Source: Cephalotrichum gorgonifer (lineage: Eukaryota; Ascomycota; Sordariomycetes; Microascales; Microascaceae). From it: a stretch of DNA of 64,000 bases. Below the pieces are notes generated by a model. The model was not told the DNA's origin and made no database searches. It saw only the letters and a list, made by a program, of their open reading frames with translations. The translations under genes were made by a program, and so were the position numbers. This document shows positions 54,463-64,000 of this stretch, in pieces. The stretch covers positions 511,454-575,453 of the forward strand of contig ONZQ02000011.1 in NCBI GenBank assembly GCA_900312665.1. The letters run 5' to 3'. The first letter of the stretch is position 1; every line of letters starts with the position of its first letter.

Positions 54463-55567
54463 TCCGGGGGGGGGACAATGTAATACTTTCATCTCGCTCT
54501 CTGGCGACCTACAATGACGTTGCGTACCTACCGACCTCAGAGCCCTATGGAAACAAATGGGGATAGGACAGGAGCGTGTCGACTTCTTCCCCCCGCCTTC
54601 TCACACACTCTCTCATACCCTGATCCCTCTCACCTCCCACGTCCCGTGTCTTACGTCTCACGCGGGCACACCTCCCTCTATAGTATCGAATATCTTCTTC
54701 GTATCGGGTATGTCTGACTGAGTAGAGACTAGGACCCCCGCTAAGTCAAGAGCTCATAGTCCTATAGAAACCAGACGTCAGCATCACCTTGACCGTGCTC
54801 GAACCAGCCAGCCCTTGTCTGTCCGTGCTATCCCTCCATGTTTACATATTTACATGTTCAGGGCACGCTAGGAGCCTGCGATATCATGGCACATATATGG
54901 CGTACGAGACCGGTGGAAGGATTTCTATGGTCGCATTGATAACTGCGGAGGGTGCTCTATGACCTGATCCTAGGTATAGACCTAGCCCTGGGGTTTCCGA
55001 GGTCTCCGCCTTCTTTGAGACAACAAACTTTAGACAAGGGGAACCGCTAGGTGGCGCAACGAAACTTAGGCAATTCGCCATTTTGGCGGACAGGTATTAA
55101 CTTGCCCACGGTGTGGTTCTCTTGAAGGTATATATCTATAAGAAGGTGATATCAGTGGCATACAGATCCGTATAGCGTATAAAAAATAAGGCTCTATCAC
55201 CCGCTGGAAATCATCTACACATCGCTTGGGTCTACATATAACATATGCTTTCATTCTCTTCTTCTCTGTCATATATGTACTGGAGGTTCGAGAGGATTTC
55301 TGGCGGCAAGGCACAATGCTAGGGAGGAGTGACAGACATGTATCTCGACCTTTTCATATCCTCTCAATGCGAGGGGTCTAGGCGTCACTTTGAGGATCTC
55401 TAACGAAGAAGTTTATAACGATAAGAACAATAGAATTCTAAACTAACAAATACCTCCTAAACCATGCTTGCATATGATCCCGTACGCTGTTCTTGGATGT
55501 ACGCCTCCCCCAGTGCCACTCCCACGGGACAAAGCCCCATAGGACACGACCCTTCTCTGCTTCCAAC
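54463..55567. other. Convergent 3' region, no gene
   Basis: About 1.1 kb between facing genes. Nothing recognisable. Confidence 0.6.
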
Positions 55568-57051
55568 CTAAACATTAACTGAAACAACGACCATGTTGAA
55601 GAAGCACTTCGGGTAGGGCCGCGTGGCGCCCTCAATGTGAGCGTCCTCCGTGCCCATCTCGTGGCTATCCTCGAGGGGGTAGTTTGCCCAGCAGTCGAAA
55701 GCGTTGAGGTAGAGGTCTTCCAGCCTGAGGTCGTATCCAGATTTTCCGTCATCGAACTTGCCAAGCATATCTGAGTTGATATGTGATAGGGTCGACACCT
55801 TCCAGATCGAGAAGCACTGGTTTAGAAGGAATCGGCCGCTTTGGCCGTATTGTTCGCATTCAGCCTGGTCCTTAACTCCGACCTTGATACACAATGTTAG
55901 TATTTTTTTTCGCTCTTGAAGTTGAAGAGAGCAGTATTGAAGGAGCAAGAGGTGCAGCGATGGGGTAAGTGGTAGTAGTAACAGCACTTACGTGGGCGAA
56001 AATTAAGTGGTCTTTGCTTAGGGCGGTCATTGCAAGACGTTGCCTCTGCACGAATGCGTTAGTCTCTAACGTCTAGTCTAGCCTAGTGTTGACTTGGTTC
56101 TTGGGGGAAGTTTGTGTAAATTGAGCTTACAATAGCAAGGCCAGAGCCAATTATCGTCTGGCGAACCGTTTCGTCGAGGCCTCCATCCCTGAGGAACTTG
56201 CCGTCCTTGAAGAAGTCGGTGATAGTTTCATAACCAGGGGCGACCAGCGTCTGCAAGAGCGCTGCAGCCCCACCAGCCAGCGGGGTACTGAGAGACAGTA
56301 TCAGATCGGGAGTCAGGATCGAGTCGCTCCCTCCCAGCCCCTCTCCACCGAAGATCTTCCGGGTCATGGCCTCGAGCTGGGCGTTTGCATCGGTGAAGTG
56401 CTGTGCCAGCTGGGCCTTGAGCTCACCACCCGGGCCAGGATCAGATGGCGAGAGCGAGGCGAGGCCGAAGGCAGAGCTGGCGATACCGGTAATGGCTCCC
56501 GCGATCGGGTTCGCGCCGGTAACGGCCCAGAGGATACCGAATATCCCCGCGAGGATGCTGAAAGGGTTGGGCTCGTCCGGCGGGCCAAAGTCCGCGACGA
56601 TCTGATCGATCTTGAGGATGTTCTCTATGGTCGAGCTCTGCAGGCCCTCGTGTAGCCCAACAAAGATGGAATGGGCCGTGGCTATGGCGTTGCGGATATG
56701 GAAGAGCTCCGGGGGCGTGTAGAACTGGCACTGGACGGTCGGGTAACGGCAGTTGGAGGCGAGTAGGTCTACGCAGTTGAGGTTGGAGTGGCCCTGGGTG
56801 CCACCTGCTGTGGTCTTCTGGTCCATGTTCGCGACCCAATCATCGGGCCCGTTTTCCGCGAGGAACTTCTCGAGAAAGGAGGCGGCACCCGTGTTTTGCC
56901 AGACGGCCGCAGGGTCGCTATAGTCGACGCTACAGATATCTTCGACCGACTGACGCGGGAAGACATGGGCGAGAGGAGTAGCATAGCTGGGTGCCGCAAG
57001 GGTGAGGAGTTGAGCAGCCTGGATGGCCGACAAGATACGTGAAGTATACAT
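55568..57051 (-). CDS. Secreted protein of unknown family
   Basis: Three exons (57051-56131, 56045-55992, 55882-55568; introns 85 and 109 nt, the second with a perfect TACTAAC branch site) encode 429 residues. A signal peptide (about 1-24) is followed by FPRQ, which could be a processing site. The first half contains several cysteines (DLLASNCRYPTVQC) and a long glycine/alanine-rich hydrophobic segment (about 169-205, FSILAGIFGILW, GAITGIASSAFG) that could insert in a membrane or pack in a globular core. The C-terminal part has more cysteines (QAECEQYG, LNQCFSIW, FDCWANYP, PKCFFN). I do not recognise the family. It is probably extracellular; adhesin, effector or enzyme roles cannot be separated here. 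Confidence 0.85.
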
Positions 57052-59535
57052 GACGAAGCAATAGACGTGGATAGCAAGGAAGGAGTTATGGAAGGTGAAT
57101 TGTACTTGGGTAAGGTGCTTGATGTTGAGTATCTGTTATTAAGAGCATACTGGTAGGACGTCGGCGATATCTTGCGTTCTTATACTGGTGGTTCATGCCA
57201 AGCAATTGTCTTCCGGGTTACATACAGTCCATAGTAGAAGATGTTAACCATCCTGCTTGAAGTCATCTTACCAGCCCTATGATGCCTCTTTCCACCCGTA
57301 GACACCCGCATGTCTTGGCAGGAGTAAGCGGCGTATAAAGCACAAAAAGATTTTCTCTCGAATAATAAGCCTCTTCTCGATAGAAGTCTTAACCAACCGT
57401 TTCTCTTTTTCTTCTATATTTGGATGTTGGGTGTAAGCTTACCCCCCGTCCCTCCCTCCTTACTTGACCCATTGAAGCGTTAAGTTCTGCTTTTCTAAAC
57501 ACTGGTAGCCAGTAAGATTTGCGAATTCATTTTCCTGCAGGTCACTGCCCCCAACCGTCCGACCTTTATTTTAACCTTACTGAGCCTTCATATTGCTGCG
57601 CCCACTACTGGCCCCCAAGTAAGTCAAGAATCTCACGCAGTACCCGCGGAACGAAGTTCTGACATCGGCTTATACCCCATTTTCCGGTACGGCCTCCCAT
57701 CGGCTCCGAGGGGCCTCGGAATTTGCCTAGGGCCATCCGTACACAGCGCCGACACCGCGACGTGCAACATCTACAAGGATAGCTAAGCATCTAAGATTAT
57801 TGTAAGCAGATGGAGGTGGTCGTGAGCATGAGGCGCGCTTGGCGCTTGACTGGGTTCCCTATAGTTGGGAAGGTTAGTTCCTGGTTGTTCCTGCATACAT
57901 AACTTAATGCAAGGCCGAAGCGGAATGAATCGCCCTGGAGACTGATTGGCTCACTAATTGTTCGCCGCGAATGCTATTCAGTCAAGCGACTTAAAAGTTG
58001 GCGGCAGCTTTGAACGAAGGCCAAGAAATATTAATGTGAATTTCGTAGCATCTCACTCTGCGCGCCAAGCGCGGAGTCATCGTTGTGCTTGGCGCTCCAA
58101 GGGTTGGTCACAAGACGCGCCCCCAGTCATCATCTAAATCCCGGACCCCAGCGGCGGTAATTCGGACATCAGCCCTAGATGCTACCTTCTTGTCTGGAGG
58201 CGAATATCATTAAGTCCTCCAAACGAATCTTCAGCCCCCAACTCGGCGTCCCCGTGTCTTCTTACTATCTTACTTGTGGGCCCTATTCTGTTCAAGAGCT
58301 AAATATCTTGGCGAGTCAGCACTATGTATGTTAAGGAAGGTCCTATTATCATGCTTATATACACCCCAAAGTGTTGTCCGGTGCTAGAATTTTCCTAATA
58401 GTTCTATAGGGAACAGCCCGGCCCTCAATTGTATACAAGTGCCATGCCGCAAGGTTAAGATGCGTAAATCCCGGAATATTGTCCCACTATCTTCACCTCG
58501 AATCATGCCACGAGGGCAGGGATGCTATTGTGCACTAGTAGCTGTTACGACATCACATGCATTCCAATTCCCGTCCTATAGAGTACTAATGATTGCTCCG
58601 AGAACAAGTTAGTAACAACCCCCGACCATAGACAAGAGAATAGCACCAGGTGTGAGGCAAGCCCAGATCCGAGTAGGTCCTTAGTAGCACTAGTCCACTC
58701 CACATGCCCGCTTTGGATACCACTTACCCAAGAACCATGGGAAGGAGGTGTCAGATGTCCCTCTCAATAAAGGGCATGTACGGTCTACTATACCAATGAT
58801 TACGCGTGGTAGTACAGCGGCGAAACCTAGGCCTCACGAGCCATTATGTGTACTTCTCAGCAACAGAGAAAAGGGAAGGCGTACATCTCTTTTAAAGATC
58901 AGTATCTGGAAATTTCATAAACTGGAGGACATATAAGATGGATATGTGAGAGAGCGGGTTGACATGGGAAGAAGATGGGTGAGATGAGGCACAGCTTCGA
59001 ACGAGACCACAAGTTCAGTGGTGATTTGAGGATTGGGTTGTCAAGTCGGAATCCTCGTCCGCAACTAACTCCCCAATAAATAAGCCTCAATAGACTGGTG
59101 CGATTGATAGACCGGGTGAATCCCAGCATTTATACTGACGATGCGTCCATGTTGGGCAGCGCCGCAGCGCCGGTTGCTCGTGCATAGTCCATTTAACATT
59201 GGGCCTGTGACGTCATTCGCCCATTTAAGACCCCGGCCACAAAATAATATATCGAACCACGTTTATTTCCACACAGTGTAGTTTAACGGTAAACAGACAA
59301 TAACAGCACTGCCATCTGCTGGTTCGACGTGAGTGGCTGGCTGACTACAACTCCCCCAGGCACTTTAGGCTTTTGACTTTTGGTTATCTCTTATCCCTTT
59401 TGCCTTCCCCAAACTACCAACCCAGAGCAAGCGAATATAAAGAATCATGTTCCACTCGGCGGGGATAGTGTACCCGAGCCTGAAACCTTCACCTGATCAC
59501 TTGGATTTTCTCGAGTGGCAATACACAGTTTCACC
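57052..59535. other. Long intergenic region
   Basis: About 2.5 kb without a supported gene. Three copies of a GCTTGGCGC word occur between 57838 and 58097, one inverted. A tRNA-like A-box/B-box pair lies at about 59281-59328 but does not fold. The rest shows nothing. Confidence 0.55.
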
Positions 59536-61353
59536 ATGGACAGCCGACCGCTGGACCTACCCGCCCCGGGCGCCGGACGCTCCTCCCTCGTCTCGAACCC
59601 TGCGCTCTGCGAGAAGTTGCGGCCGCGATCCTCGACACACCTGAACGTTTTAATAGCATCTACGGGGCCCCGGGAGACCTCGTGGGCCGAGACGCTTGTC
59701 GTGAGGCTATCGAAGAACAAGCAGATCCGAATGCGAGCCGTGCTTGACGACGTCACGACGCGGACCTCGCAGACCGTTGTGGCCATGTCCAACCACGGCT
59801 GCGCGAGCGACTCCTCCCGCAACGGCGCACGCAACGACGCATCGTTCGACCCCAACGACCGACACGCCTCGGAGCTGATCCGCTGGGCGGACCTTCTCGT
59901 CCTCGCGCCCCTCAACGCCGACGGGATCGCCAAGATGTTGGCGGGCATCACCGAGAACACCGTCATACTCGAGGTCCTCCGCGGCTGGGACACATCGAAG
60001 AAGATACTGCTGGCGCCCGGCATGAGCGCTGACTCGTGGGCAAACCCGATGACGAAGAAGCACATCAGCAAGATCCAGAGGAAGTGGAAGTGGGTTCGCA
60101 TCATGCCGCCCGTCCTGTGGTACTTCGACAAGGAGGGCCGCTGCGTGCTCAACTGGGACGGCTTCAACGAGGTGGTAAACACCATCACCAACCAGGCCGA
60201 GCTGCTCGCCATCGGCCGTGACTTCGAGGACATGCCCCGCATGGCGAGGGAGGGGGCGGCGCCCCACCCCACCAAGACCAGCGTCCGGCTCCCGCCGGAG
60301 CTGTGGAGCATGATACTCGAGCAGACGCGCGACTGGGAGCTTGCGCACGCCCTGGGGGTCAAGACGAGCCTCCCGACGCCCATCGCCTGGAGCAACCGCA
60401 AGTCCATCGACGACATCAAGGATGACCCGCTCAAGATCTACGAGCGGGAGCTGGAGTGGACGGTCCTGCGGGCCGACACGAGGGAGATCTGCCGCAAGCT
60501 GGCCCGCGCGCCGCCCAGGTTCACCTTCTTGTCCGCGCTGATCGTGAAGGTCATAATCCGGTTCGCGCTCGTCGACGTCCTGGCGTACCTGGAGGAGAAC
60601 AAGCCCGAGCTCTTCATGGTCGGGTTCGACGGCGCCATAATCCCCTACACGGCGTCGACGTACTACCCGCAGATCCCGATGCTCGAGTACTGGCGCGACA
60701 GCAAGTGGTTCAAGCGCAACCGCACCTACACGCACGAGGCCATGGACGGCGCCTCGGGCAGCGGAAACCTGCAGGTCCTGGACTGGTGGCTCCGCGACTC
60801 GGACCTGCCGCTCAAGTACTCCGAGGTGGCGCTCGAGCAGGCGAGCGGCAACAACCACCTCGCAGTTCTGGAGTGGTGGCGCGTGGCGGCGACGATCGAC
60901 GAGCGCGTGGTGCTGCGCCCGGGGAGGTCGATACAGTACGCGACGCAGAACGGGCGGCTCGAGGTGCTGAGGTGGTGGCACACGTCGGGGATCCCCGTGT
61001 GTGCTTCGGATAGCGTGCCGACCATCGCGAGCCGGTGGGGCCACGTGGAGGTGCTGGAGCTGTGGAGGCAGCTGAAGGGCGACGAGAAGATCCAGAGCGA
61101 GGAGGACGCGCTGATACAGGCCACGATACACCAGTACGTCGATGTGCTGGAGTGGTGGAAGAAGTTCGCGGCGGGCCAGCTGCCCGGGATGAACGGACGC
61201 GGGTTCAAGGTCGAGTACCGGACCTGCAACATCGAGGAGGCGCTCGAGGACAGCATGGGGAAGGATAACGAGAGGGTGAGGCAGTGGTGGGTTAATAACG
61301 GGCTGAATCTAGGGCTAAGGAATATGGAGTGGTTGCTGATCAGGACTCTCTGA
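59536..61353 (+). CDS. HFCD flavoprotein / F-box-like / ankyrin-like repeat fusion
   Basis: A single exon of 605 residues. The start is the ATG at 59536 in good context (ACCATGG); the frame is open upstream but without ATG. Residues about 36-225 form an HFCD-type flavoprotein domain related to PPC decarboxylase and Hal3: LNVLIASTGP, RHASELIRWADLLVLAPLNADGIAK, ITENTV, VLRGWD and APGMSADSW. The usual PxMNxxMW motif reads PGMSADSW, so the catalytic Asn is Ser and decarboxylation is unlikely. Residues about 249-280 (VRLPPELWSMIL, WELAHALGV) resemble an F-box. Residues about 390-600 are tryptophan-rich, ankyrin-like repeats of about 30 residues (VLDWW, VLEWW, VLRWW, VLELW). A role as a flavin-binding substrate adaptor is inferred only. 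Confidence 0.88.
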   Translation: MDSRPLDLPAPGAGRSSLVSNPALCEKLRPRSSTHLNVLIASTGPRETSWAETLVVRLSKNKQIRMRAVLDDVTTRTSQTVVAMSNHGCASDSSRNGARNDASFDPNDRHASELIRWADLLVLAPLNADGIAKMLAGITENTVILEVLRGWDTSKKILLAPGMSADSWANPMTKKHISKIQRKWKWVRIMPPVLWYFDKEGRCVLNWDGFNEVVNTITNQAELLAIGRDFEDMPRMAREGAAPHPTKTSVRLPPELWSMILEQTRDWELAHALGVKTSLPTPIAWSNRKSIDDIKDDPLKIYERELEWTVLRADTREICRKLARAPPRFTFLSALIVKVIIRFALVDVLAYLEENKPELFMVGFDGAIIPYTASTYYPQIPMLEYWRDSKWFKRNRTYTHEAMDGASGSGNLQVLDWWLRDSDLPLKYSEVALEQASGNNHLAVLEWWRVAATIDERVVLRPGRSIQYATQNGRLEVLRWWHTSGIPVCASDSVPTIASRWGHVEVLELWRQLKGDEKIQSEEDALIQATIHQYVDVLEWWKKFAAGQLPGMNGRGFKVEYRTCNIEEALEDSMGKDNERVRQWWVNNGLNLGLRNMEWLLIRTL

Positions 61354-62143
61354 GCGTGGGGAGTGTGTGTGTTTCCACGCAGAGCAACGGGAGGGAAGAC
61401 GACAGAGAGGAAGGAAGGAAAGTGCTTCAGTTGCATTTCACGGCATTGCTAGGGACATGGGAAATTGCATGGGGCAGGAAACGGCGTTTTATCAAACTTC
61501 AACAGGGCGTCAAAAAGGGGGCATCGCGCGGGTTGTTGGAACTTTCTACTACTTCTTCTTTTTAATTAATATATGATTCCCCTTTTTCACCCTGTTTTCC
61601 ACCTTTTCTCCCCTTTATGTCACCAGAGTAGAGTAATAGCTGGGGCCGGGGAGTGTGCGCTTATTTTCACGATTGATGGCGGATGAATATAACGACGTCT
61701 TCTCTGAAGCAGCAGCTGGACTGGACTGGGCGAGAGAGTGAGAGGATGCGAGAGGATGATTTGGCCCCTGGCATATTTCCTGAGAGGGATGCTTTGGAAG
61801 CTAGTCGAGGTGAACTTGGTTCAATGTGTTTCAACACGAGTGGGAGTGGGCAGTTGGATCTTGTCACACCATGATCACAGCGGGGGCGCGAGGTCCAAAG
61901 AGATCTCGGGATACCGGTTATCACCGGCGCCCAGGCCCGGGTATTAAGTGGTTCATCTTTTCAGGGTATCATTATAGTGTACATCTAAGATCGTTGCCGT
62001 CTTCTTCCGCATCGCACAGCTGCTAGCTAGCGTGAACCACGGGGGCCAAGAACCCCCGGCCTTTTTCTATCATCCTCGTCCCATGTGGTTCCATCCCTTG
62101 GTGAGGTGTTGTTCCATCCCTTGGTGAGGTGTTGTTCCATACA
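61354..62143. other. Convergent 3' region
   Basis: About 790 bp between facing stop codons. It contains the 23-bp repeat at 62088-62142 next to the Nse2 stop. No gene. Confidence 0.6.
62088..62142. repeat. 23-bp direct repeat, 2.4 copies
   Basis: The unit GTTCCATCCCTTGGTGAGGT(GTT) occurs twice without a mismatch, followed by nine bases of a third copy. Confidence 0.95.
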
Positions 62144-63542
62144 TTAGCCATCCCGCTCCATTTTCACCGATCGCCGGGGTCTCGCCGACCTCGGGGCAGG
62201 CTCCTCTGCTTCCTCATCCTCAGCCTCGTCTTCCTCGCTGCCTATGTCCTCGCCGTCATCATCGTCCTCATCCTCGCCCTCCTCGCCGTCAGACGCCCGA
62301 CGGTCCTTCTTCCTCCGGATCCGCGCCAACATGGCCTGGTCGAGGTACAAGTCGCCCTTGCCATAGACCTGCAGAAATCCAACCGGGTTAGCCGCCGTCA
62401 TTCGTAACTTACAACAGAGTACTTAGTTCAAAAAAGAAAAAGGCGGGGGGGAAAAAGATACGCACAGCATTACACCCAGACTGTGGACAAGTGACGCGCG
62501 GCTGGATCCCGATATACTCCAGGATCGCCGTCTTCTCAAACGTGTGCCTGCACTTCCGGTTCGAGTACGGCTCCACCATCTCCTGCAGCGACAGCGGGCA
62601 CCGCGTGCTAACCGTCTCCCGCTCGACGATGAGGTCCGTGTCGCCGTCCAGCCCCTCCTCGTCCTCGTCCCCGTCTCCGCCCCGCGCGCCACCGAAGTTG
62701 AAGACGGGCCGGCCGTCCTGCGAGAACCACCTCTTCGCGTCCGGGAGCACGGCGTCCTCGCCGTGGAGCCCGTTGTGCCACTGCCTCTTGAAGTCGGCGT
62801 ACTCGTTGTTCAGCGCGTAGCGCTGGTACATGGACATCTCCTCGTAGTTGGCCGCCTTCCGCTCCTTGACCTGCCTGATGAGCTCCGAGAGGGCCTGCAC
62901 CTCCTCCTGCTCCTCCTCGTCGTCGAGGTCGTCCTCCGCCGCCGCTCCGTTAGCGTCTTCGCCGTCGGCGGGAGCGCCATACTCTCCGTTCTCGCGGGCC
63001 TCGAGCGCCTGCTGCTGTCGCTCCTGCCGCCGCTCCGACCTCTCCCTGTCCCTCTGCCGCCACGCCTCGTTCGAGGTCTGAATCACGTTCTCGAAAGCCG
63101 CCTTCTCATCCTCCACCCCGCCCTTTAGATCAATCAGCTCCCTGACTGCCGCCTCCGCCTCCGCTGTCAGATCCTTTGCGACATCCTCCAGCTTCGCGAC
63201 TTCTTTCTCGAGCCGTGCCTTCTCCGCTTCCTTCTTCTCGCCGATGTTGTCGACCTGGTACCGAGAGGACTGCAGAGTGGCGCCAAGGGAGGCGGTACCT
63301 GCCTTTAGGAACGAGAGGGAGTCGCGGATGTGTTCGTCGATCTTGGAGGTGCCGAGGTTCTGGTTGAGGGAGCGGAGGGCGACGATGGCGTCGGCGTTGA
63401 GGGCGCAGGCCTGTGGCAGGTAGGCCGGCAGCTCGATGGGCTCGTCGGACTCGGTGGCTGCGGCGCGGGGCCGGTTGGGGGTTGAGCTGGGGTTCGCGTT
63501 GTTTCTGGTGCCCTGTTGGAGGCGTCTTCGACCGGGAAGCAT
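62144..63542 (-). CDS. NSE2: Nse2/Mms21-type SUMO E3 ligase of Smc5-Smc6
   Basis: Exons 63542-62466 and 62368-62144 are joined by a 97-nt intron (GTGCGT...CAG, phase 0) and encode 433 residues. The N-terminal half is helical and charged (AEKARLEKEVAKLEDV, QRDRERSERRQERQQQ), as expected for the coiled-coil arm that docks on Smc5. Residues about 315-359 form the SP-RING: CPLSLQEMVEPY, RKCRHTFEKTAILEYI and TCPQSGCNA, with the Cys/His zinc ligands in place and the intron right after it. The protein ends in an acidic tail. Nse2 sumoylates proteins in DNA repair and recombination. The frame is open upstream of the chosen ATG but has no conserved sequence there. The length is normal for filamentous fungi. 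Confidence 0.9.
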
Positions 63543-64000
63543 GTTTGCGGTGTGTTGAGGCGTGGTTGGCAAGAAGGTGATGTGGAGGTTAAAATGGTCG
63601 GGAGGAATGGAGGGGGACGGAAGACGCGTTCTTGAGCGTGTTTGGTGGGGTGGAGTCAAATTGATGGGACAGAAATATACGACGGGTGGTGGCAGCTGTA
63701 GGGATCCGCTCTTGGTCTTCAAAACGCTGGACTTAGAACATCGATAGTGTAGGACCCAAGTACCAAATCGACTCCCGCCGAAGAAAAAAGGAGAACAAAA
63801 AAATCAAAGCTCTTCCAAGGCCTTCAGATTCGATTTGTGTCATTTCATTTTGCAACAGCATACTCAAGTCTCCATTATTCCGGCGTACGAGGCGAAATTA
63901 AGATAATGAAGCCAGGTCTCACCCCGGAACCGGAACTGGAGGTGGGGACTCGGAGCCGGGGCCGGCCACTTTGACGGATTTACGGAGTGGGTCAGTCGGC
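63543..64000. other. Upstream region of NSE2
   Basis: Promoter side of NSE2 to the window edge. No other feature was seen. Confidence 0.55.

Noticed and set aside
59277..59336. tRNA-like sequence with A-box (TAGTTTAACGG) and B-box (GGTTCGACG)
   Set aside because: The acceptor-like ends nearly pair, but the T-stem cannot form and the anticodon arm does not fold, so it is not a tRNA gene.
59707..61131. Long (474-codon) minus-strand frame
   Set aside because: Antisense of the flavoprotein fusion; its length comes from the GC-rich codons of the real gene, and it shows no domain.
1..64000. CRISPR array, bacterial operon or prophage
   Set aside because: Spliced eukaryotic genes, Pol III genes and fungal protein families throughout; no spaced repeat array is present.

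Overview
The window looks like nuclear DNA of a filamentous ascomycete (Pezizomycotina), most likely a plant-associated Sordariomycete. The evidence is short GT-AG introns (68-211 nt) with CTRAC/CTAAC-type branch sites, a single dispersed 5S rRNA gene, and gene families typical of that group: a DUF3433 membrane protein, a fungal bZIP, GH7 and AA9 cellulose-degrading enzymes, and cysteine-rich secreted or GPI-anchored proteins. Species cannot be named from the sequence alone. There is one assembly gap (37491-37763).

Layout. 1-10.4 kb is gene-poor: one tRNA-Glu, one probable gene relic, a doubtful ORF near 8.3-9.0 kb and a 21-bp tandem repeat. 10.4-22.9 kb holds a DUF3433 membrane protein (-), a LYR-motif protein (+), a bZIP transcription factor (+, three exons) and a GH7 cellulase (-). 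24.2-27.2 kb is a decayed block: a zinc-finger gene relic (-) abuts a relic of an NFX1/ZNFX1-type SF1 helicase with CCHC knuckles (+). 29.5-38.9 kb carries a type I membrane protein (+), an Ayr1-like reductase (-, four exons), an intact MOV10-like RNA helicase (-) and an AA9 polysaccharide monooxygenase (-) whose 3' end runs into the gap. 40.3-52.3 kb holds a small GPI-type secreted protein (+), Tim17 (+), Dug2 (-), a 5S rRNA gene (+), a GNAT acetyltransferase (+) and Trm7 (-). 53.5-63.5 kb holds a four-module cysteine-rich GPI-type protein (+), a secreted protein of unknown family (-), a fusion of an HFCD flavoprotein domain, an F-box-like motif and ankyrin-like repeats (+), and an Nse2/Mms21-type SUMO ligase (-).

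How the genes relate. Most are unrelated housekeeping genes: mitochondrial protein import, glutathione breakdown, tRNA methylation, ether-lipid synthesis and DNA repair. GH7 and AA9 act on the same substrate (cellulose) but lie 16 kb apart and do not form a cluster. Many neighbours are convergent: bZIP/GH7, membrane protein/Ayr1, Tim17/Dug2, GNAT/Trm7 and flavoprotein fusion/Nse2. The points most worth following are the flavoprotein/F-box/repeat fusion, the substituted copper-site residues in the AA9 enzyme, the decayed helicase block a few kilobases from an intact RNA-silencing-type helicase, and a long inverted repeat upstream of the GH7 gene.
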